From: Megalonaias nervosa
Taxonomy: Eukaryota > Mollusca > Bivalvia > Unionida > Unionidae
Length of the DNA: 64,000 nt
Direction: 5' to 3'
Assembly: GCA_016617855.1 (NCBI GenBank)
Contig: JAECUM010010951.1
Coordinates: 1-64,000 of the forward strand
Made by a program: the position numbers and the translations under genes. The notes below the pieces were generated by a model. It searched no databases. It was not told where the DNA came from and saw only the letters and a program-made list of their open reading frames with translations. Positions 39,681-53,300 of the stretch are shown here, piece by piece; the first letter of the stretch is position 1, and each line of letters begins with the position of its first letter.

Positions 39681-42600
39681 ATGCTGAAGTTACGTGATAT
39701 AGCCAAAAAGAGCCTTATACGAGAACCTACAAAAATAGCCACTGCTTTTGCAGGATTTAATAACAGCTATCGGTTTGATAAACAAATCGTTTAAGTAAAT
39801 TGCACTGCAACGATTCTTTCTCATTTGTTAGAACCAACTATAAAATGTGAACTTGACAAACATAAGGATTTTAAAATACTTGTGCAATATCATGTTATAT
39901 TTTCAAAGCTACTTGGGACTGACGAGGAAATTGCAGACTCTTATATTAACACAAAATCAAAACATGTTTTGTTTGGAACTAATCTTTCATTGCTAACTGA
40001 AGAAATGCACCAGGAAATTTGGAAAAAAATAGAAGAATTTACCGAATTAGGTTCGGGCTGGAAGTTTGAGATGATTACTGAAATTTTATTTCACACAATC
40101 AAATATAATGTATTACGCGGTAGTTTGTATATTGACCTGCCACAAAATATAAAAAATAAAAAATGTTGCATAAACGTAAAGAACTTTGATAACAGATATT
40201 TCCAGTGGGCTATTCTTTCTGCGATGTTTCCAGCAGAAAAAAATGCTGATCGCGTTGACAAGTATTTTAGTCACGTATCAAAATTAAATATTAATGACAT
40301 TGACTTTCCAGTTGCAGAAAATCAAATACCAAAGTTTGAAAAAGCAAAATAATATATTAGTTAACATATTTGGTCTTGACGAGCGTGAAAATGTTTATCC
40401 AAGTTATATTTCAGAGAAAGCTTCGTAATCGACAAGAAACTTTCTGTTTTACAAAAATCATTACGTTTGGATCAAAAACTTTAACGGACTTGTTGGTAGA
40501 GAGCGTAACAAATATAAAAATAAAAAATACTTCTGTTATCGTTGTTTGCACGGTTGCTCAGACAATAAAAAATTACAAAAGCATCTACAGTATTGTAATA
40601 CTATACAACAAATAACGATGACGTCCAATGATAATAATTTATTACAGTTTGTCAGTCATATGCATAAACTAAAAATTCCTTTCATCGTATACGCCAACTT
40701 CGGATGTTTGCTCCAGTCTGTGCTTGGCGCAGAAAATAATCCTAAACAATCGATTACAAGAAAAATTCAAAATCATATCCCATGCGGATTAGCGTATAAA
40801 GTAGTTTGTTGTATAATTCGAGTTTATCCAAGTCGATTAAATTATATCGTGGTAATGATCCAGCTGTTTGGCTTCTCAAGCAGTTGATTAACGAAGTTGA
40901 TGATATATTTAATCGTTTAAGTAAAACAACTCCAATGATAAAATTAACAGCCCAACAAGAATCTGATCACCAACAAGCGGAAGTTTGTCATATTTGTGAA
41001 AATGTTTTCGACTCTCCCGATAATAAGAAAGTACGTGATATTGTCATTTGACCAGGCAATATCGTGGAGAGGCTCATGACAAGTATAATCTAAAGTTTCC
41101 TGCTCCAGAATTTGTTCCAGTTGTTCTTCACAATTTCAGAGGATATGATAGTCACATTATCGTAGAAGCTTTTGGTGATCCTGAAATAACGTCTCGTTTA
41201 AAACTCGATAATACGATCAAGTGTATCGCAAATAATTTTGAAAAGTATATGTCAGTTACTTTAGGTAAGTTGCGTTTTATCGACAGCCTACAGTTTATGG
41301 CAGCATCGTTAGATGAGCTAGCGAAAGGATGTAGCGAGTTTTATTATAACTTACAAGATTATTTTAGAGATAAATGTAATCTGTTAACGAAGAAAAGAGT
41401 GTTTCCGTACGAGTTATCTCGACGATTGGAGTAAATTTGATGAAACTTCTCTACCTGACAAAGATAAATTTTATTCGCAAAAAAAAAGGAAAATATAACC
41501 GATGACGAGTATAATTATGCACAAAATATTTCGAAAGAATTCGATTGCAAGACGTTAGGCGATTATCATGATTTGTATTTGAAAACTGATGTGTTATTGT
41601 TGGCGGACGTATTTGAAAGCTTTCGAAAAGTGAGTTATAATAATTATGAACTCGATCCCTCTTGGTATTACTCTGCTCCCGTATTATCTTGGGATGCTTT
41701 GTTAAAGTTTAGTAAAGTGAAGTTGGAATTACAGACTGACGTTGACATGTTTATCTTTATCGAGAAAGGCATTCGAGGAGGTATTAGCGTGATAACAAAA
41801 AAGTGTTCCGAAGCAAACAATAAGTATATGTTGAACTATGATCCTAACAAATCGTCGAAGTATATCATTTATCTCGATTTTAATAATTTGTACGGTTATT
41901 CGATGTCAGAACCAATGGCATTTGGTGGATTTCATTGGATTACGACTGACCAATTTCTAGCAGAGACAGAAAAAAAGATACCTGACAATGTTTCAAATTT
42001 CGTTGAAGTTGATCTCGACTATCCTATTTCGTTACACGATTTACACAACGGTTATCCTTTCTGTGCGGAATCAACAATAGTAGATTATAGTTTATTATCT
42101 CAAGAACAACAAGCAATAGCATCACCAAGACAATATTCTACGGTAAAAAGTTAGTACCAAATTTACTTGACAAGAGAAATTATGTTTTACATTACAAAGT
42201 TTTAAAACAAGCGGTAGATACCGGTCTTGTGCTGAGGAAAGTTCAGAGAGTGTTAAAGTTCAATCAGTCGCCGTGGATGAGAGGTTATATTAACTTAAAC
42301 ACTTCGAGAAGATTTTGAAACAAAAAAAAAACTTCTTTAAGCTTATGAACAACTCCGTTTTTGGTAAGACAATAGAAAATATTAGAAAGCGAGTAAATAT
42401 CGAGCTAGTTAATTATGTCAACCCTCAGGAACAAACTTGTGTCAGACGATGATTTTATCAGTATGAAAATTTTTAATGAAAATCTTGTCTCGATACAAAG
42501 AAGAAAAACAAATTTAAAACTAAATAAGCCTATTTACGTTGGAGCTTCTGTACTTGATTTGGCGAAGTGGCTTGTATACGATTTTCATTACAATTTTGTT

Positions 42601-43122
42601 AAGAAGCAGTGGCCGTCAAGTAGATTATTGTTTACCGATACTGATTCACTTGTTTTTCAAATCGAATGTGAGGACGTCTATCAGGATATTTACAATAACC
42701 GACATCTGTTTGATCTCTCCGATTACCCTCTGACAGTAAATTTTATGATGACACAAATAAAAAGGTTATTGGTAAGTTGAAGGTTGAAATGAACTCGAGC
42801 ATCATCAAATATTTTATCGGATTGCGGAGTAAAATGTATGCCGTGTTGTTAGACAATAATAAAATAACAAAAAAGCAAAAGGTTTGCCTCGCAATTTTTT
42901 AACAAATTTATGGAATTTCATGGCGGCGTTAGTTTTATAAGAGCAATGGCTATTTGAACAAATCATCATAAAGTTGAAACAGATGTTATTATCAAACGTG
43001 GATTAAGTAATTTTGATGACAAACGTTATTGCGAAAATGGAGTAGATACGTTTGCTCTTGGGTACTGTCGCGATGACAGATCTATACTCGATATTATATT
43101 TTCATCAGAACTTGACGACTAG
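39681..43122 (+). pseudogene. protein-primed family B DNA polymerase, element 2
   Basis: ATG at 39681 (MLKLRDIAKKSLIREPTKIA). Domain order: N-terminal domain (39825-40352); a broken zinc-finger/HNH-like stretch (CHICENVFDSPDNKK, YRGEAHDKYNLKFP, about 40990-41095); exonuclease region (VVLHNFRGYDSHIIVEAFGD, LRFIDSLQFMAASLDELA); motif A YLDFNNLYGYSMSEP (about 41870); FVEVDLDYPISLHDLHNGYP; motif B NNSVFGKTIENIRKR (about 42350); motif C LLFTDTDSLVFQIE (about 42630). It replicates linear genomes from a protein primer in this group. About ten frameshifts or stops make it inactive as sequenced. Confidence 0.88.
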
Positions 43123-43153
43123 GGTATGAAATTTTGTGTGAACTTTAAAAATA

Positions 43154-43614
43154 ATGTTTGAAAATTTGACAGTGACAAATAGCTATAATAGCAAGATCAA
43201 ATATCTAATGATAGACAGTAAACAGTTGACAGTTGAAATTAAGAATGAAATATCAGGAATATGTTTTAGTCGTAGCGGCTTTGCTCGTGACAAGCTAAAA
43301 CTTCGCTTATCAGATCTGGTAACAGCGAGTATTTTAATTATCTTAAAAAACTGAGCCGTGAGTTATCAAAGGGATTTAATAAGTTTCATGATCCAATCAG
43401 TCAACAAAACTATACTAAACTTACCATTGCTCTCGATCAGTCTAAGGTACATTTTATCGACAAAAAATATCCTCTTAATAAACCACAGATAAAAGATGTA
43501 TTTGAGTCTCGTCGTTGTGTAAGCGGTAGAATAAAGTTCAGTCTCTGTTATCATGATGATGAAATATTTTTAATGCTTACAGTTGAAACACTGATAATTG
43601 GTGATGAAGTCTAA
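43154..43614 (+). pseudogene. unknown gene downstream of PolB
   Basis: ATG at 43154 (MFENLTVTNSYNSKIKYLMI, ISGICFSRSGFARDKLKLRL). One frameshift near 43315, then YFNYLKKLSRELSKGFNKFH, YTKLTIALDQSKVHFIDKKY and a stop at 43614. About 153 residues, beta-rich. Its place beside the polymerase allows a DNA-binding accessory role, but there is no recognisable motif. Confidence 0.5.
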
Positions 43615-43630
43615 ACTTCCAAGCCCTGCC

Positions 43631-43850
43631 GGTATGAAATTTTGTCTAACAAATAGGTATAAAATTTTATCTAAGAATAATACAATAATCAACGAAATAA
43701 ACTTGAGCCAGAAACCTTATCATCATTTTGAGAAACAAAATTGTTGGCCGGGGTGAGTGGGTCCCTGGGGTGGGAATTTGTATTTGTTTGGATGTGGTTG
43801 GGACCTGGGATAGAGGTCTTGAGCTAGAATCCTTGTTTTCCCTTACTGCT
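43631..43850 (-). repeat. element 2 right terminal inverted repeat
   Basis: Inverted, it begins AGCAGTAAGGGAAAACAAGG and follows the left repeat with a few substitutions to GGTATGAAATTTTGTCTAAC at 43631-43650. GTTGC follows directly at 43851. Confidence 0.9.
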
Positions 43851-45472
43851 GTTGCTTCCAGCCCGAAATAAAAACAAAATACTGGACACAACATACAATT
43901 TGATTCTGCTAAAACTTAAAGCACGAATGACCAAGTCCTCACAGTTGCAAGATAATATAGTTCTCTATTTGACCTCAGATGACAATTAGCAGTTCCTAAA
44001 AAAGAAACTATTACCTAATGGAAAATAACCTTCTAGAATGATCCTAATGTTTGCAAAACAATAACCCGGATCATGTGCAATTCACTTTGGAAATTCCAAA
44101 ACTTTGACCCAGATAAACATATTTACTTCTTCTATTAATAATAATACTGATTTTAAACCCAGACATATAGAGAATAATTTAGCTGTGTATTAGATGTTTA
44201 CATTTAATAAAATAACACCAATCTGGGTCAAGCAGAAATGAACTCAGTTTTGGACAAGGTCAAGTCCAACATACAATGTTACATTACAGTAGCATATAAT
44301 GAAATAAAATAAAATAAAACTAACTAGCAAACAAAGGAAGTTAAATATACATAACAGTATATAGTACTTGTGAGTTAAGTGCAAAATAAATATTCTCGAA
44401 TTTGTTTGATACCATTCAAAATATTTTAAAACAATTATGCCTTGACTAAAACAACTATTACTCTATCATCCATCCGCCATGGCAGCATGACTGTAGTCGT
44501 TACAAAGTAATCCAGAACACGTCATTGTGAATCAAATATAAAAATAAATCACTGTGACACCATTTTCAAACGCTGGGTCAAGGTCGCATGTCCGATGCTG
44601 AGGAATAGTCTTCCTTTGCTTTTTACATATAACCAAGTTCACAACACATTAAAACAAATTAAACTAGTTTTCACTTTATTTTCAGTATTAAATTTATAAA
44701 TTGGTAAATAAAAAAGAGAGCACAGTTTGTTATTATTATTGAAAGATTTCAACTTTAAATGCTATGGAACTTTTCAGCAGCGTATGATAATCAATAAACA
44801 ATTCATAAACGTTCCTTGTTCCTATGACTCTATCGGTAACAATACAACGGAGAAATGTCTCATAAACATGATTTCCAAGTAGACAAACCAACAGTCGAAC
44901 CATAAAAACGGTTACTGACTGCATTAGCACAATGATTTCAACCAAATTTATATTTATTACTGTGGGAGTTCTTTATACTTTTCCTTTCGCAAAGGACAAA
45001 ATTATGTTTGTCCCTTCTGTATATAATATTTATTTTAGAAATGCGGAATATACAAAAGATGAAAAATGTTTTCTTTGTGATATCTCGTGCTTGCAAATAA
45101 GACATTACTTTAAAGAAGCTAGGCATTTTAGCAACCTTTTATTTATAAAGGTATAATTTTCCGACATTACCAACGAAAACTTAAACCAAAATATCCTGGC
45201 ATGCAAGATGTTTTTCTTACTTCGAGATCGAAGATGATCGTGAGGTCACTGACCGGTTTGGTTTCTATGAGTGCGTGAATGGCTGATTAGGCCAATTTGT
45301 GCTGTGAACTGTTTGTGGCACAATGTGACAATGAAAGTATTTGATATGAAAAACTATATATCCAGCATTCACAGTCTTTATTATTGGTTACCGAGTTAGT
45401 GAGTTACTGGCATAGATGAGAGGGGCACTCGAATGTGTTGATTGGCAAGAAAAAGAAAAACAAACGAATCAT

Positions 45473-45476
<4 letters not shown>

Positions 45477-45522
<46 letters not shown>
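45477..45522. repeat. (TC)n microsatellite
   Basis: A perfect TC run of about 23 units, followed by a short GT stretch. Confidence 0.97.
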
Positions 45523-45524
<2 letters not shown>

Positions 45525-46962
45525 GTGTCTGTGTGTGTGATTCCTTGTGGTATAAAAAGATATAGTTCAGTTGAGCAGATAACACCATTATTAGAACTTT
45601 TAATTGCTATTGGAAACACAGCACCTACAGTTTTTTTCAGTATCAAAAAATAAATACTCAAGATCTAGAAATGAAATAAATATGCATGAAAGTTTCCTTG
45701 TTCTTATCTGTCTCTCGGTAACTTTAAAATATATATTTTTATTTTGTCTTCTCCTAAACCAATTGATCTCTGTTAAAATTCTAATTTATCTATATCTCGA
45801 TTATGTGAAAGTATTTTATCCTACAATTCGGCAGCATTCTTTATGCCTTTTTGTCTTTAAATTTACTTTCAGTTGAAGTGTTCTAAACGTAAAAGCTGAG
45901 AATCGAAAATTAACGAAATTATCGCATATCTTCAAAAGCGTCGATTGTATTTTAGTGAAACCGACAACGATCTGTAGTTATCGCTCTTTAAAAAATTTAT
46001 TATTACCCATAAAAAGCTTCGATTATATTTTGGAGAAATCGACAGCGATCTATACCTATCTCTATAAAATTGTTATTATTACGGGATAAAAATCAGGATT
46101 GCAGAGAGCATTATATCAAAGTTGACGACGATCTATAACGTACCTGTACCTTCTGCAGAGAGGTTTCCAATATAGTATGATGTAGCGTTGTCACTGATTC
46201 CATTGTGCTAATACTGACCATGATCAAGTACCTGCTGTAATTATTGCTGTGCAAAAGGTTTTCAATAAAGTATTATATACGAGGTATATTAAAACAAGGT
46301 CGTCACCTATCTGTACTTATACATTACAAAACAGTTGTTAACACGGTGTGACGTGGCAGGCCACTGGTAGCATGGTTACAAGGTCGACAACAATATGTAC
46401 TTATCGTTTTTAGAAAACGTGTATTTGTCTTTATGGACATTAGTACGAATGTCTAGTTGTCTATTTTTCAACCATGCTTAGCTTTCTATAGTCAGCGCCT
46501 TGATTATTTTTTCAGGTAATATAAAATGGACAACAACAGAAGAAAAACAGGAATTAAACAAGTTGACTTATATATTCCTTTTCAAGTGCGCGTGTGTGTA
46601 CGTGCGCGTGTGTGCATACCTCACTCTCCCCATAGACGTTGGTTTTGTGAGTAGGATTTATTTTTGGCAGAGCGTGTCTGAATTATTGCATAGGACGTTG
46701 GTCTTCTTTTTCACACCAAATTGTGTTTGTCTATATCTTTTCCGGTTATATGATGTTCGCCTGCATTTTCCACCAAACAACCGTTTGCTTTTTGGGCCAT
46801 TGGAGACTCTTCTTCTTTTAGGACGATATAGGACGTTAGTCTCTTTTGTCCAGCCTAAGTACGTAGGGCATCTGCTTCACGTCCTGAAACTTTTCTTTTG
46901 AGCTTTTGAAAGATAAAAAACATTTGTTTGTCTTTTTGGGGGCTCTTGCTATAAGACATTAG

Positions 46963-47146
46963 ACGCGGTATCTCAGTCGGAAGAGCGTTTGATTCGTAAT
47001 ACAAGGGTCAAAGGTCGCGGTCGTGATACTTGCCCTCACCAGGCCATGTCGCTTGCCTCGGAGTGTCCTTGTGAAAGGCATTGAACTCGTATCTCCTCGG
47101 CAAGATATAGTTAATAAAGTGTTAAAAGTGCCATTGAAACCCCCAA

Positions 47147-47205
<59 letters not shown>
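46963..47205 (+). mobile_element. tRNA-derived SINE-like copy
   Basis: GCGGTATCTCAGTCGGAAGA resembles a tRNA 5' half with a Pol III A box. AAGGTCGCGGTCGTGAT is a degenerate B box about 35 bp on. A unique body follows and the unit ends in a long (CA)n tail. Confidence 0.5.
47153..47205. repeat. (CA)n microsatellite
   Basis: A perfect CA run at the 3' end of the SINE-like copy. Confidence 0.97.
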
Positions 47206-47207
<2 letters not shown>

Positions 47208-48154
47208 AGCTTTTCTCGCCATAGGACGTTTGTGTGCTTTCCCTCCATGCACATTGTTTAATTCCAATATAGAACATAGTGTCAAAGGCATAATGTTGAA
47301 TTTCCATAGCAGGAAACGTAATGATAATTCTCACGTGGTGTCATACTTGTCTAAACAAACTGAACAGTTTCCATAGACCGAAACATAATGCTAAACTCCT
47401 ACTCGGGAACATACCATCACACATTTAATGTTATATCAAACATACGGCCACATAGTCTCTCATATTTCATCAGTCGCAATGGGATGACACTGGTCAACAG
47501 TATACGATACCAAGAAGTAAATCTTGACACTTATACAAGACAGACGGACAGATGGACAAACAGACAGAGACAGAGAGACAGAGAAACAGAATATTATCAT
47601 TATTATGATACAGGGTAGAAATATATGATTTGTTCCTTACTGAGAATCGATCCTAGCTTGGCGAGTTACGGCACTAAAGGCCTTTCCTGCAAAGACAAAC
47701 CTCCATGACGTTACAACTAAGAACCCCAACCATGAAAATGATAAACCTTTGTCCTAAATACTGGCATTCATGCATAACAGACACATCATGTTGACGAGGT
47801 AATGCTTAGCACTGCTCCATAAACAATATCACTCCTGATTCCACCAATATACAATTAATGTATATAAATGTTGCCATTGTAAGCTACCAATAGACAACAC
47901 ACTGGGCGGAAGTGCTATCCCTCTAACCATCTATCCTGCATAATAATAACGATAATATCATTTTTCCATGTAAATGAAGTTCATGCTATCACGCATAAAT
48001 ATCTTAGAGCGGATTTTCCCAAACCAGGTATTGATTGTGTGTTGAATAAGACATAAACCATTAACCTTTACGGATGCAATCTACATCTCTAGAGATATGT
48101 GACATTTTAAATTGCTTTCGTTTTTCGCTATCCGTGTTATGTGATGGAATTGTT

Positions 48155-48259
<105 letters not shown>

Positions 48260-48954
48260 TTCCATGCATTGATAATAAATTTTATACATAATCTGACCAA
48301 TGATATATAACGTCATGCTATCATATGGACTAGTTTTTATAATTAAGTGTGATTATTCTTGTTAGATATAGATTCGTGTATGAACTTGGTTAATTTGATA
48401 ATTAATAATTATTTTCAGATGAAATGATACAATATATAACGAAGCAAATTCATATGAGTGCAGGCATAATGTAAATTGCAGCATTCTTGCTTAACCGTGT
48501 ATAGTGTACTACACGGCCTTATCCATTATACTATTTGCTTATTTTAGGATCGTGAGTAAGAGAACTGTGTGGAGCTTGGTTTATCCTATTGTCTGCTGTC
48601 GATGGTGACGTTGGTTCGGAGAAGAGGATTGATTTACTCACGATGAGGAATCACGACTGCCGGACCAATGGGTCTGCAAGGATTACCGAGGCTCTAGAGG
48701 GATTTTCGGCAGACTGGGAGTCATGCGTTGTGACTTCTTGGCCATTCGACGAGAGCTGTGGAACTGGAAATATGTCATGGTCGTCAAATGGACTCCGCGA
48801 ATTACATATATCATTATTCAGTAGCACTATATGTGTGAAAATAAAATATATCTGTACATATCCTACGTGTGTATGAAACATTATTCATAAGTTTGCTACA
48901 AATCCTATAAGCTGATCACACGAATCATACTTTATTTATAGATGTGTAAAATCT

Positions 48955-49925
48955 TCCTCCTGTCAATCGCTGGCAAAATACTTTCTCGCGTAAACTCAAT
49001 CGTCTTATTCACCATCTTGAGCAGGGTCAACTACAAGAAAGCCAGTGTGGTTTCCGCGCAGACCATGGGCCAATCGACATGATATTTGCTGCATGACAAC
49101 CCCAGTTGAAATGCAAGAAGCATCACAGAGACCTCTAAACAAATTTTGTTCACCTGACCAAGGTGTTCTGCACAGTCAGCAGAGATTCGAAGATGATGGC
49201 AAAATTCGGCTGCCCGAAAAAGTTCATCACAGTATTTTACCAGTTCCACGAAGGCATGGTGGCACACGTAATGGACGACGGCGAACCCTCAGATGCCTTC
49301 CAAGTCACAAATAGCGTCAAACAAGGCTGTGTTCTGGTGCACGCACTTTTCAGCATGCTGTTCACTGCTGTGCTCACTGATGCGTTCCAAACCAGTGATT
49401 TCAGACACAGGAATGACGGGATATTTTTTAACTCCAGTTGACTGCAGGTAGTCACGAAGGCAAAGGAAACTGTCATCAGGGACTTCCTCTTTGCTGAAGA
49501 ACGCCTGCGTCCTCAATGCCGGCTCAGGATAAGACATGCAGACTAGCACAGACAGGTTCGCTGAGGCACGAGACAACTGCGACCTTACGATCAGCACAGA
49601 ACGACTGACGTCATGTACCAACCTGCCTCTGGGAAGCCATAATGTGAATCGAGCATGACAGTAAAGGGTCAGAAACTCCAGGCTGTCGACAATTTTCTTT
49701 ATCTGGGCAGCAACCTCACAAGAGCAGTCAACATCAGAATTGCCAAAGCCAGCACAGCCTTCGGGAGACTATGTGGGAATGTGTGGGATCGCAGAAGAAT
49801 CAGTCTTACCACCAAGATGAAAGTGTACCGTACTACCGTGCTCACCACCCTCATGAATGCCAGCGAGACGTGGACTGTCTATATCAGATATTCCCGACAA
49901 CACTATCGATCCACATGAGTTTTAT
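48955..49925 (+). pseudogene. non-LTR retrotransposon RT remnant
   Basis: Blocks in several frames: LLSIAGKILSRVNSIVLFTI, EQGQLQESQCGFRADHGPID, MIFAA, FGCPKKFITVFYQFHEGMVA, SDAFQVTNSVKQGCVLVHAL, LFSMLF, then after breaks the C-terminal IAKASTAFGRLCGNVWDRRR and TKMKVYRTTVLTTLMNASET. This is the RT palm and thumb of a common invertebrate LINE. Stops and shifts show it is dead. No endonuclease part is seen upstream. Confidence 0.8.
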
Positions 49926-50352
49926 ACGACGGATTTATGCAGATAAACTGGTAAGACAAAATTCCTGATACTGCGGTTCTCACGAGGGCCGACATCCCAT
50001 CTTTCTTCACGTTGGCCAGGACTGATTGATTTATTCATTGATTGTAATTTTACGGCACACCAGCACTGTTAGGCTATTTAGCGCCATGCAAAAGGTTATA
50101 TGTATCATCATTTAAAAGTGATAAAGGGTTTCGTATCGGACAGCGATATAAAAACCAAACAGTTAAAAGTAAAACGATAAGATTATAAGAGTAATATATA
50201 AAGCTTCCCGATCAACGGGTATTGTAAATGGTGTATGTTAATGAAGATTTAGATGAAAAGGTATTGAATATAAAGGATGGTATATACATTACATAAAAAA
50301 TGCTCAAGGTGATAGCATAAAAGTTATAGCTTAGAATACATTTTTACTTCTT

Positions 50353-53300
50353 TCAGGAATTTTTAAATACAAGAGACAGGAATTCTATAATAGAAGTGAC
50401 GTTTATTGTATCAAAAAGTTCCTTCATGTCATGCACATTGTAATACTGATAGCGCGTAGGTTGGAGGTCGAAACACTCCATCATAAAGTGCTTAACAGTG
50501 AATGTTTCATTGCAAGAAACGCACTCTGGTGGGTCTTCGCCTTTTAGCATGTGGGAGTGGGTTATATAAGTTTAACCAATTCAAATTCTTGCAATGACTA
50601 CCTCCTCCCTACGGATGGCTCTGTAGGAAGGATTCCATTCTCCTAGAGTTGGCTTGATCGCATGAAATTTGTTATTCACTGCATCATTCCATGATGCCTG
50701 CCACTTCTGATGTAAAGACTCTTTGATACTAGGTTTAAAATCAGTATACGGCATCTTAAATTCAGATCGGTCTAGAGATAGGGCTATTTTAGCAGAGTCA
50801 TCTGCTTTTTCATTACCTTTACTACTAATATGGTTGGGTAACCAACAGTATACTATATTGTGGGAGGTACTCGACTCAATATTTTTGATGAGAATATTGC
50901 TTAATAATGGGTTTTCCAGTTTTCTATTGTGTAGTGACTGACGTACTGATAGTGAGTCGGAGAAGATAATGCTGTTTAAAATACATTTACTTTCGATATA
51001 TTGCAGAGCAAGGTCTATTGCTCTGATTTCGGCTGAAGAAAAAAACGATGTACCATTTGGTAAGCGAACTTTTGTTGTGTGTTTTCCACTAACGAAGGCT
51101 GCAGCAGCCTTTTCCTCATCCTTTGATCCATCAGTATAAATTCTTGTGTATTTTTTAAATTCGGCGAGGAGTTCATGATAAGAGTTGTGGAAGATGGAGG
51201 GGTTTGTCTCAGATCTTTTTTCATCGTGTAGCGTAAAAAGTACTTTCGGTTGTTTAAGCAGCGAAGGAGGTGTTTCGGAGATGGACGTTTTCTGAATTTT
51301 AGAAAGATCAATTTTTATACTGTCAAGGCTCGTTGATATTCTAATGCCAAAGGAAGGTATGGTGTTTGGTGTATTTTCGTATGAGGTTTTGTATTTGGGT
51401 TGAAAAACAGCTGAAAACGCAGGGTTCAGTGGGTTTGATCTTAATTTGAGAGCATACTGTATGGAAAGCATTTCTCTACAATGTGATGAAGGTTGCTCGT
51501 TCGCTTCAGTGAGAAGGCTTTCACATGGGGATATCTTAAATAATCGCAGAACGAGTCTTATTCCTTGATGATGAATTGGGTCAAGCATCTTCAAGTATGA
51601 CTTCCTAGCTGAACCATAAACAACGCAAACATAGTCCAGTTTGGAGCGAATAAACGTTCTATATAAACTGAGGATGACTTTTTTATCAGCACCCCAGTCA
51701 TTGTGCGCTACTACTTTAAGTAGATCTAGATTTTTCAAAAATTTAGCTTTCAGGTTCTTTAGGTGTGGAATAAAAGTCAGTTTTTTGTCGAATATAATAC
51801 CTAAAAACTTTGTTTTCTCAACCCCTGGTATATGTATTACGTCCAGCGGGAGTTTAGGTTCATCATGATGTCCTCATAACTAACAGAAATGCATACATAC
51901 CGTTTTTGATTTCGATAATTTGAAACCTTTATCATTGGCCCAATTTTGAATCTTGTTGATATTTTGCTGTAGTTGTCTTTCAATTGTATGCATGTGCTTT
52001 GATCGATAAGATATTAGAAAATCATCAACATATAAGGAGCAATCCACACCAGGAGCCAAACACTTTGTAATGCTATTAATTTTAATGTTGAAAAGCGTCA
52101 CAGAAATAATGTTGCCTTGGGTCACACCCAACTCTTGCTCGTACATATCAGAGAGGGTGGAGCCCACTTGTACCTTGAATTCTCTGTTTCAGAAAAAGTT
52201 CGATATGAAAGATGGCAGACGGCCTTTTAGACCCCGATCGTGCAGGTCATTCAGTATCCCGTATTTCCATGTCGTGTTATAGGGCTTTTCTAAATCAAAG
52301 AAAATGCTACTAAATGTTCCTTCTTGATAAAAGCGTCGCGAATAAATGTTTCCAGTCTAACCAGATGATCATTGGTGCTACGGCCATATCGAAACCCACT
52401 TTGAAAAGGAGATATTAAATTGTTAGTTTCCAAGTACCATACAAGCCGAGAATTGGTCATTCGTTCCATTGTTTTGCACACACAGCTCGTCAGAGCAGTG
52501 GGACGATAGTTGGTAGGATCTGTGCTATCTTTACCTGGTTTGGGAAATGGTATTACTGTTGCTTCTTTCCAAATTTTTGGTACATTACCAGTAATCCATA
52601 AATCATTTAAGGTTTCCAGAAGAACTGTTAATGATGATTCTGATAGATGTTTCAAAAAACTGGTAATGTATTTCGTCAGACCCATCGGATGTATCATGGG
52701 CCTTGTTTAAAGCTTCCATAAACTCCAACATTGAAAACGGTTGATTATAACTTTCTGAGTTATTCGATGTGAATTTCAACCGTGTATTTTCTTTTTGATT
52801 TTTTTAACCTTGGGAAGGCTTCTGAATACTTAGACGATGAGGAACTTTTATAGAAACTATCAGCAAGTATATTAACTATATCATGGAATTGAAATTGTTG
52901 TTGTTTTAATTTCAGATGTCGAAAGAATTGTGTTTTCCCTTTCCATTTATTTTGCGGATCGTGTCACAAATATTTTTTTATAGAGGAACGAGAATTTAAA
53001 GTTGAAACATATTTTTTCCATCATGCTCTTTTACTTTCTTTAATCGTGCGGCGAGCTTTGGCCCGAACAATACAGTATTTAGTTAAATGTTTCGGGCGTT
53101 GGACGATTATTACAATTTCTCAGTGCTTCTCGGCGTTGTTTAATGGCTTCTTTACATTCTTTGGTGAACCACGGTATTTGGGTTCTTTAACAGTTCGGTG
53201 AGGACTTGGGAATGGATTCTTCTGCAATGTCGATTAAGACATAAGTAAAAAATTGAAGAGGGTCATTGTCGTTTGAAACGGTATCCCTGTAAGCCTAGCT

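Larger units (their letters stand above)
26570..43850. mobile_element. Element 2: Polinton/adintovirus-like transposon with PolB
   Basis: 17.3 kb. The termini AGTAGTAAGGG (left) and AGCAGTAAGGG (right, inverted) head inverted repeats of 220-260 bp. The direct repeat GTTGC flanks both sides (26565-26569 and 43851-43855; six bases if a shared T is counted), as expected for Polinton integration. Coding content: packaging ATPase, protease, capsid candidate, minor capsid, fibre, integrase with chromodomain, PLA2, zinc ribbon, HNH nuclease and protein-primed PolB. Nearly every large gene has frameshifts or stops, so it is not autonomous as sequenced. Confidence 0.9.

Noticed and set aside
45404..45661. 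85- and 72-residue ORFs
   Set aside because: Both run through the (TC)n repeat (RERERE and SLSLSL); no independent coding signal.
46963..47040. Functional tRNA gene
   Set aside because: The A box is good but the B box and acceptor pairing are degenerate, and the unit ends in a CA tail, so it is a SINE-like copy.
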